Assembly (NCBI GenBank): GCA_026018925.1
Contig: JAKSZU010000025.1
Location: forward strand, 20,625,391 to 20,689,390
Reading direction: 5' to 3'
Origin: Tupaia tana
Taxonomy: Eukaryota > Chordata > Mammalia > Scandentia > Tupaiidae
Length of the DNA stretch: 64,000 nucleotides
Shown here piece by piece: positions 35,221 through 44,559 of the stretch; positions within the stretch are counted from its first letter, which is position 1, and each line of letters starts with the position of its first letter. The position numbers were made by a program, and so were the translations under genes. Under the pieces are notes generated by a model. It saw only the letters and a program-made list of their open reading frames with translations, ran no database searches and was not told the origin of the DNA.

Positions 35221-35289
35221 TTTTTTCTGGTCTCTTTAGACAAGTTTCTTCTTGATTCTGCTTTTTTTTTGTTGTTGTTGTTTTGTTTT

Positions 35290-35500
35290 TTGTCTGTTTT
35301 TTTAGTTTATTAATTTACTTCCATGAGTAACAGAAAAACCGAGAGAGGGAGAAAGAAAGTACTCCCACAGGGTCCTGGTGTTGCAATCTTGCAGTCTCCT
35401 TCCAGCTTCCTACTGTGAGCATGCGCATTATCTGTCTTATTCAGGGTGGTCTCCAGACTTGAACTGGCAACCCTCCCATGTGACATTGCCTCACAGAATG
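35290..35500 (-). mobile_element. candidate second, older SINE family, copy 1
   Basis: T-run, 'agtttattaatttacttcca', then purine tract 'gagagagggagaaagaaagt', pyrimidine-rich middle and 'cttgaactggcaaccctccc' near the end. Similar order occurs at 55.72 kb. It resembles a tRNA-SINE but is not the main family. Confidence 0.4.
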
Positions 35501-35504
35501 TCAC

Positions 35505-35632
35505 ATTATGTCATTGCCTGGCTCCTCCCCTAGGGGGTGCTTTCTCACTTTCCCTCTCATTGTCTCTCTCCACCCAGCACATGTACCCTATGGCAAACAC
35601 CAAAAATAAATTAATAAAATAAATAAAAACTA
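35505..35632 (+). mobile_element. 5'-truncated SINE 3' half
   Basis: 'ccctagggggtgctttctca', C/T tract, 'cagcacatgtaccctatggc' and AATAAA-rich tail match the 3' half of the long-form SINE. The head is absent. Confidence 0.75.
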
Positions 35633-36782
35633 CAGTGCAAGTAAAGACATAAAGCTGCAGCCACATGAAGAGCATTCATTATAGACAGAAAAATACATGG
35701 TCCAAAAATCCTACCCAACAGAAGCTTTGTGGATTTATTTGGAGGGGCATTTGGAGTGGAGAGAGTATAATACCAAGGATGACAAGTTGTAAGGAAAAGA
35801 CCTTGAACTCTGCAGGGGAGCTTATGAGCACCTTCAGCCAACCTGCTGGGTCCCCCATTGACATGGTCTTCATTTGGCCTGTATAAACCAAGCATTAGAG
35901 CATTCACTCTGCCTCCGGTATGCAATACGGCACACTATTATATTAAAAAGAGTCCCCACAATTGGCTAATTCTTTCATTTTTTGTTTGTTTTGTTTTTTG
36001 TTTTGTTTTAATTGTTGAGTCGAGATATTTGCCATATCTTAAGGGGAAGCTTGCCACCTTGTTGCTTCTGCCCGAGTTGCAGCCATGGAAGGTCAAATCA
36101 TCCCAATGACTACAGAACAGTCTGAAGAGGAACTCACCAGAAAATAACTTCACATTTAGGATTATAAATTTCTGCCTGTCATCCAGTTACTCTGCATTAA
36201 TCTGGGATGAGAAGTCTCTAGGATAAACATCCAGACAAAGTGAATTGCTAAAGGGGTTAGGTTTTTTGATTAATGGCGAAATCCATGTGATTTAGGAGAG
36301 ATTACTATTAATATATGCCTATTGAGTACCTGAGCTATCTCTTCTTCCAAGAGACCAGGAAACTCCCTTGTTTGATAAGTTTTTCTTTAATGTCGTGATT
36401 ATTCAAGAAAAATTTATTTCAGGTCAGACAGTGCACCTTCTTGATAAACTTTTATGAAGCTTAAAGACATGGTTAACATTATTTCTCACCGAAATAAATA
36501 TATCATTTCTATTCTCAAAACTTCATGTTGTGCCAAAGTCTCATTCGCGAAGTTCCATGCTATAGTGGGAAGAGGACTGCACCAAGTCACAAAAATGTCC
36601 TCCCGTTCTGCCTTGCCATCTGTCTGTGTTCCCTTCAAAAATACCCAGTAACCCTCCAGGACCTAAGTCTTTCATTGACTGATTGGTGTCCCCTCTGTGC
36701 CTAGTAATGTCCCTTAGTCACTGCCTTCAAAAAAACCAAGATCAAGAATAGGATATAGCTTTATCAACATAATAAGCATATT
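35633..36782. other. unique sequence
   Basis: About 1.1 kb without a recognised repeat; a (TTTTG)n stretch lies near 35980-36010. The overlapping frames at 35611-35925 show no domain. Confidence 0.4.
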
Positions 36783-37009
36783 TTTTAGAGGTTTTTGCCT
36801 TAGGGTGCATGTGTTCACAGTAAGAGAGTGAGAAATCACCCCCCAGGGGAGATGGCCATGCCACAATCCCTTCTCGATCCTCCTCTCAGGAACTTAGGCA
36901 TGCATGCACACACGCCCAGAATGATTTTCAAGTCACTGGATCTGGGACTTGAACCATGGTCTGCCATGGAGAGTCTGGAAATGTAACCACTACACAGTCC
37001 GCTGGCCTC
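36783..37009 (-). mobile_element. tRNA-derived SINE, older
   Basis: Reverse copy with shortened purine tract, 'gatggccatgccacaatccc', 'gcatgcatgcacacacgccc' and head end 'cacagtccgctggcctc'. A younger SINE is inserted directly at its 5' side. Confidence 0.88.
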
Positions 37010-37020
37010 TACAAATGATT

Positions 37021-37281
37021 TTTTTTTTTGGAGAGATTTTTTGCTATAGGGCGCGAGCGCTCGCCAGACAGACAGAGAGAGACAGAGAGACAGAAAGCAG
37101 GAAATCACCCCCCAGGGGAGATAGCCACGCCATAATCCCTTCTCCTCCATTCTCCTCTCAGGATCTTGGGCACGCATGCACATGCACCCGGCGTGAGTTT
37201 TAGCCACCGGGTCCGGGACACGAACCGTGGTTGACTTCGTGGGAGTCCAGAGACATAGTCATTACGCTAACTGCTGGTCCC
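37021..37281 (-). mobile_element. young SINE inserted beside an older SINE
   Basis: Full-length reverse copy, CpG-rich ('gctatagggcgcgagcgctc'). Exact TSD 'tacaaatgatttttt' on both sides; the left copy abuts the head of the older SINE. Confidence 0.96.
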
Positions 37282-37436
37282 TACAAATGATTTTTTAACT
37301 CAAAAATTGTTGTTAGACTTACAGTCTTTACAAGATATCCAGTAGCCTTGTAGTATTCTTTGTTTGTTTGTGTTCTTGCTTTTTACATTGAAAACAGCAC
37401 CTGCATTTATTTTCCAGGTCTTAAATGTACTATCCA

Positions 37437-37691
37437 GGGATTAGCAGTTGGTATAATGGTTGCGTTACTGGACTCCAACATGACCGACTGCAGTTGGAGT
37501 CTCAGACCTGGAGGCTTGAACCTCATGCCAGGAGCATGTCACCAAAAATCCCTGGAGGAGAAAAAGAAGAGATTATGGAGTGGCCATCCCCTTGGAGGTT
37601 GATTTCTCACTTTCTGTCACTCTTTCTGTCCAGAGAGTACATGTGCTCTGTAGCAAAAATCTCTCTGAAAAAAAGAAAAAAAAAGAAAAAG
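37437..37691 (+). mobile_element. tRNA-derived SINE, long form
   Basis: 'gggattagcagttggtataa', 'tggttgcgttactggactcc', modified B box 'agttggagtctc', 'ggagtggccatccccttgga', tail 'gtacatgtgctctgtagcaa'. Flanks 'ctatcca' and 'ctatcta' are a short TSD. Confidence 0.88.
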
Positions 37692-38250
37692 ATAAAAGAA
37701 ACTATCTAAAAATAACTAAATTCTGATGAATGCATGTTATAAACATTATTTTAGAAAAAAAATGTAGCTAACCTCATGTAAGAGCAGATGAATCAGATAT
37801 GTTCCCTCCAATCACAAGAATAGTATCATTATGGCAAATAACCAAAACTGAATGAACTTAAAAAAAAAATTGAACTATGAAAAGCAGGTTGAAATTAATA
37901 AAAGCCCTGTTTATAGGAATGAGAATGTATAGTTTTGTGCACAAACAAAAATGTAGAAAAAAACAATTACCTCAAATTTCCTAAAATTTGTATATTATTA
38001 CAAAATGTATTTCTTGATAAAATATTTAAAAACAATGCATAGACTCACCTCTTAAAATTGTCATTGCATATGTATGTTTTAACCCAATGTTATGTTCAAA
38101 AAAACGCAGTGTTCTGTTCATCTTTTTCAAGAGGAGAAATTATATAAGATTATACCTTGTATAATGACATTATATTTATCTTTGCTTATGAGATAACAGT
38201 ACATGTTGTGTAGACTCATTTAGGTACTACAACCCAAAAATACAGATTTA
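37692..38250. other. unique AT-rich sequence
   Basis: Nothing recognised. Confidence 0.45.
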
Positions 38251-38261
38251 CTCCAACTTTT
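38251..38261. repeat. left TSD of the HAL1-like element
   Basis: Plus-strand 'ctccaactttt', merging into the T-run. It matches 40753-40763 exactly. Confidence 0.8.
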
Positions 38262-38720
38262 TTTTTTTTTTTTTTTTTCTTTTTTTAATTTATTTATTTG
38301 CATTCATTCTCTGAACATCATTACAGCATACAAAATGAGATTTTCCATCCAAATTACACTATATATTGTCTCAATCAAGCACATCAACAAACATGTTATT
38401 GTCAGCAAATGATCTTCCATTTCTTGTCTTCTGTATGTTTTGCTTTTTTCCCCCCATCCTAGATTCTCTATCTCTTACCCTCTGCCATCTCCCACTCTCC
38501 TCCCACAGTCTCTGGTATCTATGTTTGTCTTCTATACTGTTTTCTCTTCACATTTTATTGTAACGCCAAAGACCCTAATCAATCCAAATACCCTCATAGC
38601 AAACACAGGTGATACCCACATTTCCATGAACACAAGTCTTACTTTACGCATCCTATAAAGTAGCACCTAGCTGTGGCTACATATCCTACTGCAGTCATTG
38701 AATATATATATATTTTTTTT
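38262..38720 (-). other. second (terminal) 3' UTR of the HAL1-like element
   Basis: Sense-strand L1-type 3' UTR whose polypurine tract is the complement of 38458-38515, followed by 'gtatgctgtaatgatg' and poly(A) at the T-run 38258-38285. It is homologous to, but clearly diverged from, the first 3' UTR, and closer to the separate L1 tail at 10.76 kb. It lies inside the shared TSD. Confidence 0.75.
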
Positions 38721-38727
38721 CTGAAAC

Positions 38728-39280
38728 TTTTTTTTTTTTTGTAACTCCATTTACATTCCTTCCCTAAGCTTCATCACAGCATACAAAATGCAATCTCCCA
38801 TCAAGTACACACTGCATAGTGATACAATCATGCACATTACAAAAAATTTTCCATTACTAGTTCCTAGAATTACTTCCACCCCTCTTTCTGACCCTCTGTC
38901 CCTTCCCACCCTCCTCTCACACCACCTCCGGTGTCTAGAATTGTCCTTCATTCCCTTCCCACCCACGTTGCATTGATCACACAATTTCCTACATAATCTA
39001 ACTACTTTCAATGGTGAGTTCACTCATTACTACTAAGAAAACCAGTTTTAACTTAACTCAAAGAAATGCCAAGGAACTTTGCTTAAAGCCAGGAAACAAG
39101 TTAGGATTCTGTTCAAATGGAAGGTGCATGAACCTATCAGTCTCATGTACTTTTTATCTTCTGTTCTGGTTCAATTTTCCTGATTAAATTCTGGGATATA
39201 ATATTCAACTCCAGACTTGTCCCTCTGATTAAGTTGGCCACTTTCATGGTTTTTTGACTCTTATTTCCGTGTGTCTGTGT
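38728..39280 (-). other. first 3' UTR of the HAL1-like element
   Basis: Runs from the ORF1 stop to an internal poly(A) (T-run 38728-38740). It contains no ORF2 motif. A G-rich polypurine tract lies opposite 38873-38930, as typical for mammalian L1 3' UTRs, followed by 'ttttgtatgctgtgatgaag' in sense. Confidence 0.78.
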
Positions 39281-40282
39281 TTAATTTTCTTGATAGAGCA
39301 CACCCTTGAGAACTTCTTGGAGATCTGGTCTGGTGCTGGTAAATTCTTTCAGGTTTTGTTTATCTGAGAATGTTCTTGTCTTTTCTTCCCACCTGAAAGA
39401 TAATCTTGCCGGGTACAGTATTCTTGGCTGAAATTGCTTCTCTCGTAACACTTTGAATATATTTTCCCATTCTCTCCTCGCTCGCATTGTTTCCGATGAG
39501 AGATCTGCTGTTAGCCTGATGGGATGTCCTTTGTAGGTAACTTGATGTTTCTCTCTTGCCAATCTTAGTATCTTGTCTTTGTCTGCGGTTTTGGTCAACC
39601 TGGCTATAATGTGTCTTGGAGAAGATCTTCTTGGATTGATTCTATTTGGGGTCCTTTGTATTTCCTGGGACTGGATCTTCGAATGCCTCTCTAGGTTTGG
39701 AAAGTTTTCTTGCAGGATTTCATGGAATAGATTATCAATGCCCTTATGGGCCTCTTCACCTTCTGGAATGCCAATTATCCGGATATTTGGACGTTTGATG
39801 GTATCCAGTACTTCTCGCATATCATTCTCAAATTTTTGAGCCATTTTCTCAGTCTTCGTGGTGGACTTTTCTAAGCCAGCCATTTTCTCTTCTACATCTG
39901 AGATTCTATTTTCTGAATGATCTAGTCTGCTTTTAATACTTTCAAGGGAGATTTTGACTTCTTGTATTATAGACTTCATCTCTAGCAGTTCCGTTTGAGT
40001 CTTTTGTAAAGTGTGTAATTCCTCTTTTAGATCTTGCAAGAATTTCCTCATCTCCTGGAACTCGGCAACTTCTTTCTCCTTTCTCTTTAGCAGTTCATTA
40101 TCTCTCTTTTCTTCCATCTCTGTTAGCTTCGACATTACGAATGTTCTAAATTCCTTATCAGACATTTCCATGACTTTCACCGAACTGCTTGTGGATGAAG
40201 GAGAGTTACTCTTTTCCATTGGAGGAGAGGTATTTTCTCGTTTTCCCATATTTCTCGTGATCCGACGATGGTTTCTTGTCAT
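39281..40282 (-). CDS. L1 ORF1 protein (ORF1p), uninterrupted
   Basis: 333 residues, near the usual ORF1p length (human about 338). Function known for the family: a trimeric nucleic-acid-binding chaperone that packages L1 RNA into RNPs in the cytoplasm. Residues 1-40 form a basic, serine-rich N-terminus; 45-158 are a heptad-rich coiled coil (trimerisation); 164-256 are the RRM-like domain starting at 'RPNIRIIGIPEGEE'; 'RHIIARLTKTADKDKILRLA' at 223-242 and 'TYKGHPIRLTADLSSETMRA' at 249-268 match conserved motifs; 290-328 is the C-terminal domain starting 'YPARLSFRWEEKTRTF'. The start chosen is the first ATG after the leader; ATGs at residues 12 and 22 are alternatives. The frame has no stop. 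No ORF2 follows, so mobility would depend on ORF2p in trans. Confidence 0.95.
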   Translation of the reverse strand: MTRNHRRITRNMGKRENTSPPMEKSNSPSSTSSSVKVMEMSDKEFRTFVMSKLTEMEEKRDNELLKRKEKEVAEFQEMRKFLQDLKEELHTLQKTQTELLEMKSIIQEVKISLESIKSRLDHSENRISDVEEKMAGLEKSTTKTEKMAQKFENDMREVLDTIKRPNIRIIGIPEGEEAHKGIDNLFHEILQENFPNLERHSKIQSQEIQRTPNRINPRRSSPRHIIARLTKTADKDKILRLAREKHQVTYKGHPIRLTADLSSETMRARREWENIFKVLREKQFQPRILYPARLSFRWEEKTRTFSDKQNLKEFTSTRPDLQEVLKGVLYQEN

Positions 40283-40387
40283 CTGATGAATGGCGTGTTT
40301 CTTTCAAATTCTTGAAGTTAAGCCTCAATGTTCAGGAGCAAGCAGACAGAGGTGTTCTAGAATCTGATTGCCGTTCTGTTGTGATCG
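40283..40387 (-). other. non-monomeric leader between monomers and ORF1
   Basis: 105 bp of single-copy 5' UTR preceding the ATG, similar in position to the 'tether' of monomer-type L1s. No other motif recognised. Confidence 0.6.
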
Positions 40388-40752
40388 CACACTAGCTTTG
40401 CTTGCTGGAGGCTGAATTATGAGTAGAAAATCTTCATTTCTCCTTTGCCCTGAAATATCTAGTTCCCAGTCTCCATGTGGAATCTTCCCAGAGAATGGCT
40501 CACCTCTCCTGCCTCTCCTGCCACACTAGCTTTGCTTGCTGGAGGCTGAATTATGAGTAGAAAATCTTCATTTCTCCTTTGCCCTGAAATATCTAGTTCC
40601 CAGTCTCCATGTGGAATCTTCCCAGAGAATGGCTCACCTCTCCTGCCACACTAGCTTTGCTTGCTGGAGGCTGAATTATGAGTAGAAAATCTTCATTTCT
40701 CCTTTGCCCTGAAATATCTAGTTCCCAGTCTCCATGTGGAATCTTCCCAGAG
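40388..40752 (-). repeat. 5' UTR tandem monomers of the HAL1-like element
   Basis: Three head-to-tail units starting (plus strand) at 40388, 40522 and 40647, each beginning 'cacactagctttgcttgctg'. Lengths are 134, 125 and 106 bp; the first has a 9-bp 'ctctcctgc' reiteration and the third, the sense 5'-most, is cut short at the element boundary. By eye the shared parts are identical. The layout recalls mouse L1 promoter monomers, in which repeats drive transcription; promoter activity here is inference. Confidence 0.88.
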
Positions 40753-40763
40753 CTCCAACTTTT
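40753..40763. repeat. right TSD of the HAL1-like element
   Basis: Plus-strand 'ctccaactttt' immediately after the element's 5' end. It pairs with 38251-38261 and defines the 5' boundary of the element. Confidence 0.8.
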
Positions 40764-40814
40764 GATGTCCTGAGATCAGTGCTAATGAAGGAATAGGAAA
40801 ATTTGGTGCAAAAT

Positions 40815-41078
40815 GGGACCAGCAGTTGGCGTAATGGCTATGTTGCTGGACTCCCATGTAGTCGACCATGATTCAAGTCCCGGACCCTGTGGCTTAAAAC
40901 TCACGCCAGGCGCGTGTGCGTGCGTGCCCAAGATCCCGAGAGGAGAATGGAGGAGAAGGGACAGCGGTGTGGCCATCCCCCCCTAGGGGGTGATTTCTTG
41001 CTTTCTGTCTCTCTGTCTCTGTCTGTCTGTCTGGCGAGCGCATGCACCCTATAGCAAAAACCTCTCCAAAAAAAAAAA
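40815..41078 (+). mobile_element. young tRNA-derived SINE, long form
   Basis: Near-consensus copy: 'gggaccagcagttggcgtaa', 'gtgtgcgtgcgtgcccaaga', 'ggcgagcgcatgcaccctat', 'agcaaaaacctctcc', poly(A). TSD 'atttggtgcaaaat' and 'attttggtgcaaaat'. Confidence 0.96.
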
Positions 41079-41093
41079 ATTTTGGTGCAAAAT

Positions 41094-41814
41094 ACAATGT
41101 AATTTTACCACTTAGAAAATTAATCTTCTGATATAGTTACAGACTACTATTTTTCTTCCAAAATCACTACGTATTTATACATGGTTATTTTAAAAGGTAT
41201 ATTGTAACATATTATGTCCATATGCATAAAGAGAGATGAGTAGTTGACCGGGTAGAAACAGGATGATCCATGGTAAGGCAGATTTCACATACACTGATAA
41301 CCTGTAAACAACAGTAGAAAAGTTCTCTTGGCTCATTATTGACACAATGGTATTGCATTTGCATGGGTAAAAGTTGAAGTCACAGGGTTTTATATGCAGT
41401 ACTGAAAAATACATTGACTCGATTACTCATAATAATAAAACATTTAATCACTTGTTTATTATCATATTATGTGGTTCTATAAGCCACTTTTTATGCTTTT
41501 AAATTATATTCAGGACTGTGAGAATCTCACTTTCTACTTTATATCATATTATTTCCTACAAACATTAAATATTATATCATAACATAACATTAATAACATT
41601 ACCATTCATGATAAAAATTAGAATTTTTTTTTGTTCCTAAGGAAGTCCCAGTTGGCAAGAGAAACAGACACCTTAGGAACACACTTAATACTGAACTATA
41701 AGATTTGATACTGTCGTTGATTAAGTATTCCTGAATTTAAACATAAAAAACATCTCATAACTCAATTTATTAAAATCTTTTGATGTCATAGGCATCCTGG
41801 TAAAATCCTTAATA
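41094..41814. other. unique AT-rich sequence
   Basis: Nothing recognised. Confidence 0.45.
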
Positions 41815-41962
41815 CATTATTCCACTTCATCCTTAAAGCTAAGAGAACAATGTCTAATTATACCCATTTTACAGGTGATTAAAATGGGATTTACAGGGCT
41901 ATTAACTAAGGCTTTATAGTCAACAAGTGCCAGAGTTGATATAGAAGCCCAGATGGCCCTAA
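41815..41962 (+). mobile_element. MIR relic
   Basis: 'acccattttacaggtgatta' followed by 'aactaaggctttatagtcaa' and 'aagtgccagagttgatatag' follows the MIR order (CCCATTTTACAGATGAGG ... GTCACACAGCTAGTAAGTGGCAGAGC). Ancient and eroded. Confidence 0.7.
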
Positions 41963-42038
41963 AAATAAAGCTTATGTTCACAAAAACACTGCTACTTAGT
42001 GCTTATCCTTTCTTAGGTTTGGGCACGTCAAGAAGGGT

Positions 42039-42112
42039 AAGTCTTGGGTCATCAGGAAAGTCATAACACATTTTTGCATAGAAAAATACATAATGATGTT
42101 CCCAATGACTTA
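42039..42112. mobile_element. palindromic mariner-like MITE, copy 3
   Basis: Runs from TA-AGTCTTGGG to CCCAATGACT-TA. Centre 'acatttttgcatagaaaaat'. TA at both ends fits the TA target duplication of mariner/Tc1 elements. Confidence 0.65.
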
Positions 42113-43227
42113 GTAGTCTGGTGAAATAAATTTTTGCCTTTCTTTTTTATGGCATTGTAGTAGCATATATCATTCCTAAGGCTATAGCTACTTTTGAAAC
42201 AGAAGCAGAGGAAAAACTAAACACAAAATATTCTTTATGGGATTTTCTCGAAGACTAACATCTAAACAAAGAAAATCAAAACTCAAGTACAGGTGTGAGA
42301 GCTTCCCTACCTGTGTGATGATTCTGTGTTCTTCATCAAGAATACTGTGAGAGTGGGGAGTGGTTAAACCACAAGCCAGTTGGAACAGTGTCTGAACAGG
42401 TGCAGCTGCAAATAGCCTGCAAATGAACAGGACTCATTTCAGAAGTTTTTGATGATCTTGAATGTAGTGCCTTTCCAAAGTAGATTTTCTAATTCAAATT
42501 CTTAGTGCTGCTGTAGTTTGCCATCAAGGTAAACACTGAGAATGGCACACAGAAAAGGTCATTCCTTGAATTGGAGTCATTTCATTTGCTTACCAATTAC
42601 TACAAAGAACATCCTGGACAGATAAAAGAAGTTTTATCAATGACATGTTAGCTCCCTATCCACTCTTAAAATCTTTTTGGGAGTTATTGGTACCTATAAG
42701 GCGATGGGGTCAATGCCACAAAGTAAATTAAAGTTGCCAAGGGTTTCCTCACATTTAAAACAAATACAAATGTCTATATCAACGTATTATCGATCTGAAT
42801 CAGGAAATTTGGGTCCTTGTATAAGCCACCAGAATGCTTGCCCTTGTAAAACGAATAAAGATTCTCTGATGCCAGCGATAGTCTCTGACTTTGAGAGTCT
42901 GAAAATAGGATATTATTCATCCTATTTCCTGTTCATGATTTTAGCAACGATAAGGACTCATCCAAACCGATCTAACACCACAATGAGAAGAGACAGAGCA
43001 AAATTTCTACCAGGAAACTTACTCACCGTATGCTTCAAACACATGCCTTACTGAAAATATTTCTGGACAGGATTAAAAACAATTGAGTAGAGGAAGATTA
43101 AGCTAATCTGATGTATTTAGGACACTTTCTTTAAAAATTGCACCCCAGACATCCAACACTCTAAATAAACACAACTGCACGGTGACTAAATAAGTTGACC
43201 TAACTTTATTTGTACTCCCATCTCAAT
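42113..43227. other. unique sequence
   Basis: The plus frame 42677-43054 (125 codons) has no recognisable domain and no exon-like context; left uncalled. Confidence 0.4.
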
Positions 43228-43479
43228 CCTTGATGTTACAACACCTTTTGATCCAGTAATTCCACTCCTGGGTATCGACCCGAAGGATAAGAATGCACTC
43301 AGTCAGAAAAGTACTTGCACGTCAATATTTATCGCAGCATTATTCACAATGCTAAAACATGAAACCAACCCAAATGTCCAAGACAAATGAATGGATTGAA
43401 AAATTATGGGGCATATACTCTATGGAATACTACTCAGCCATAAAAAAAAAACAAAACAAGCAAACATCATAGAAGATCC

Positions 43480-43955
43480 TAATAGAAAATAGACAAATAT
43501 GAACTCTTATTCATTATCTTCACCACTGATGGATAATTTGCTCTTTTGTGTAGGACAATCCAAGCCTCATCCAATTACTAACAAAGATTAGAAATGAGCA
43601 ATTCTAATCACTGACAAGGCCAACTATTTGAGAGTCAAATGAGTTGAGCATATGTGGAGGCTGAAGGTTTCATATGCAGAAACGATATTTTTTATTGCAA
43701 ACCTAGTAATAATGTTGACCAACACCAGTTCAGAGAAAACTACTTAGCCACATCGAATGGAAGAATACTTAATCTGAAGAAAAATTAATAAACGTAAAAT
43801 AAAATTTTGCTATCCTGTGCATTTTTGGAATGATCACTCTCTCAAATTGAAGGTATTCATTGTCTCCTAAGAAATGTATAAAGGAAACTCAAAAGTTTAA
43901 GGACAGGACATAATAGTTGTTTAAAAATTAAATACATCTTGGCTGGAAAAAATGT
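43480..43955. other. unidentified insert inside L1 ORF2
   Basis: In the other L1 tail at 22.44 kb the distance between the 'cataaaaa' point and 'gagtga(a)gcaagccaag' is about 100 bp; here it is over 500 bp. The extra block has flanking similarity 'aaacatcatagaagat' versus 'aaacatggaagat', suggesting a target duplication. Its interior is AT-rich with an A-rich stretch near 43785-43805 and matches no family I know. Confidence 0.5.
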
Positions 43956-44044
43956 ATAAACATGGAAGATTTACTGCTGAGTGAAACAAGCCAAGCCCAG
44001 AAAGAGAGACATTGTATGTCTCCATTTAATATATACCAACTTTT

Positions 44045-44268
44045 AGGGCTGGCAAGTGGCACAGTGGCTAAGGGCGCTGGACTCCCACATGGCTGACTGT
44101 GGTTTCAATCCTGGACCTGGTGGCTTATTTTCTCATTTTTCCTCTTTCTCTTTCTCTCCCTCTCTCACACTCTCTCTCTCTCTCTCTCTCTCGTCTCTCT
44201 CCTTCTCTGGTCAAATTGAAATATATAAGTAAAGTTAAATAAAATAATTATTAAAAAAAATACACTGT
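44045..44268 (+). mobile_element. tRNA-derived SINE, short form, inside L1
   Basis: 'agggctggcaagtggcacag', 'gcgctggactcccacatggc', then C/T tract with (TC)n at 44160-44200 and 'ctctggtcaaattgaaatat'. No middle block. Confidence 0.88.
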
Positions 44269-44365
44269 CCATATTTTGTGGTGGAAACTGAAAAATTAGA
44301 TGATATAGAAGCATGGAAAAAGTTATGGATACTGGAGACAGTATGGCAAAGGGGTGGAAGAAGGT

Positions 44366-44559
44366 GGCTTAAACTCACGCGAGGCATGTGTGCGTGCAGG
44401 CCCAAGATCCTAAGAGGAAAATGGAGGAGAAAGGATTGCGGCATGGCCATTCCCGCTGTGGGTGAGGAGGTGATTTCTTGCTTTCTGCCTCTCTGTCTCT
44501 CTCTGTCTTTCTGGCAAGTGCATGTGCCCTGTAACAAAAGTCTCTCAAAAAAAAAAAGT
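44366..44559 (+). mobile_element. 5'-truncated SINE, long form
   Basis: Begins at 'ggtggcttaaactcacgcga', without A or B box, continues 'gattgcggcatggccattcc' and 'gtgcatgtgccctgtaacaa' to poly(A). It abuts L1 3' UTR with no visible TSD, so a deletion may have fused them. Confidence 0.88.

Larger units (their letters stand above)
38258..40752 (-). mobile_element. ORF1-only L1 relative (HAL1-like), complete with TSD
   Basis: A minus-strand retroelement of about 2.5 kb. In sense order: tandem monomers, a 105-bp leader, an intact ORF1, about 540 bp of 3' UTR with a G-rich polypurine tract, poly(A), a second L1-type 3' UTR, and a final poly(A). There is no ORF2: the roughly 3.8 kb expected after ORF1 is absent. 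The sense-strand TSD 'aaaagttggag' flanks the entire unit and begins with AAAA, as expected for L1-endonuclease target-primed insertion. HAL1 ('half-L1') elements are known mammalian L1 derivatives with ORF1 only that borrow ORF2 protein. An internally deleted single L1 is the alternative. Intact frame and identical monomers argue for a young insertion. Confidence 0.85.
43228..44362 (+). mobile_element. L1 3' fragment (ORF2 terminus, 3' UTR) with insertions
   Basis: ORF2 end is clear from 'ccagtaattccactcctggg', 'tttatcgcagcattattcac', 'ccaacccaaatgtccaagac' and 'tactctatggaatactactc'. After the 'cagccataaa' point an unidentified block (about 43480-43955) interrupts; ORF2 resumes at 'gctgagtgaaacaagccaag'. 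A short-form SINE sits at 44045-44268 and the 3' UTR resumes at 44270 until it is cut at a truncated SINE. Confidence 0.85.

Noticed and set aside
40011-40286. Plus-strand frames opposite ORF1 (39573-39839, 40011-40286)
   Set aside because: Antisense shadows of the intact L1 ORF1.
38728-40752. Treating the HAL1-like element as ending at the internal poly(A)
   Set aside because: I could not find matching flanks for that interval, whereas ctccaactttt matches exactly around the longer unit.
42677-43054. 125-codon plus-strand frame
   Set aside because: No recognisable domain, no splice or promoter context, and composition ordinary for the region; consistent with chance.
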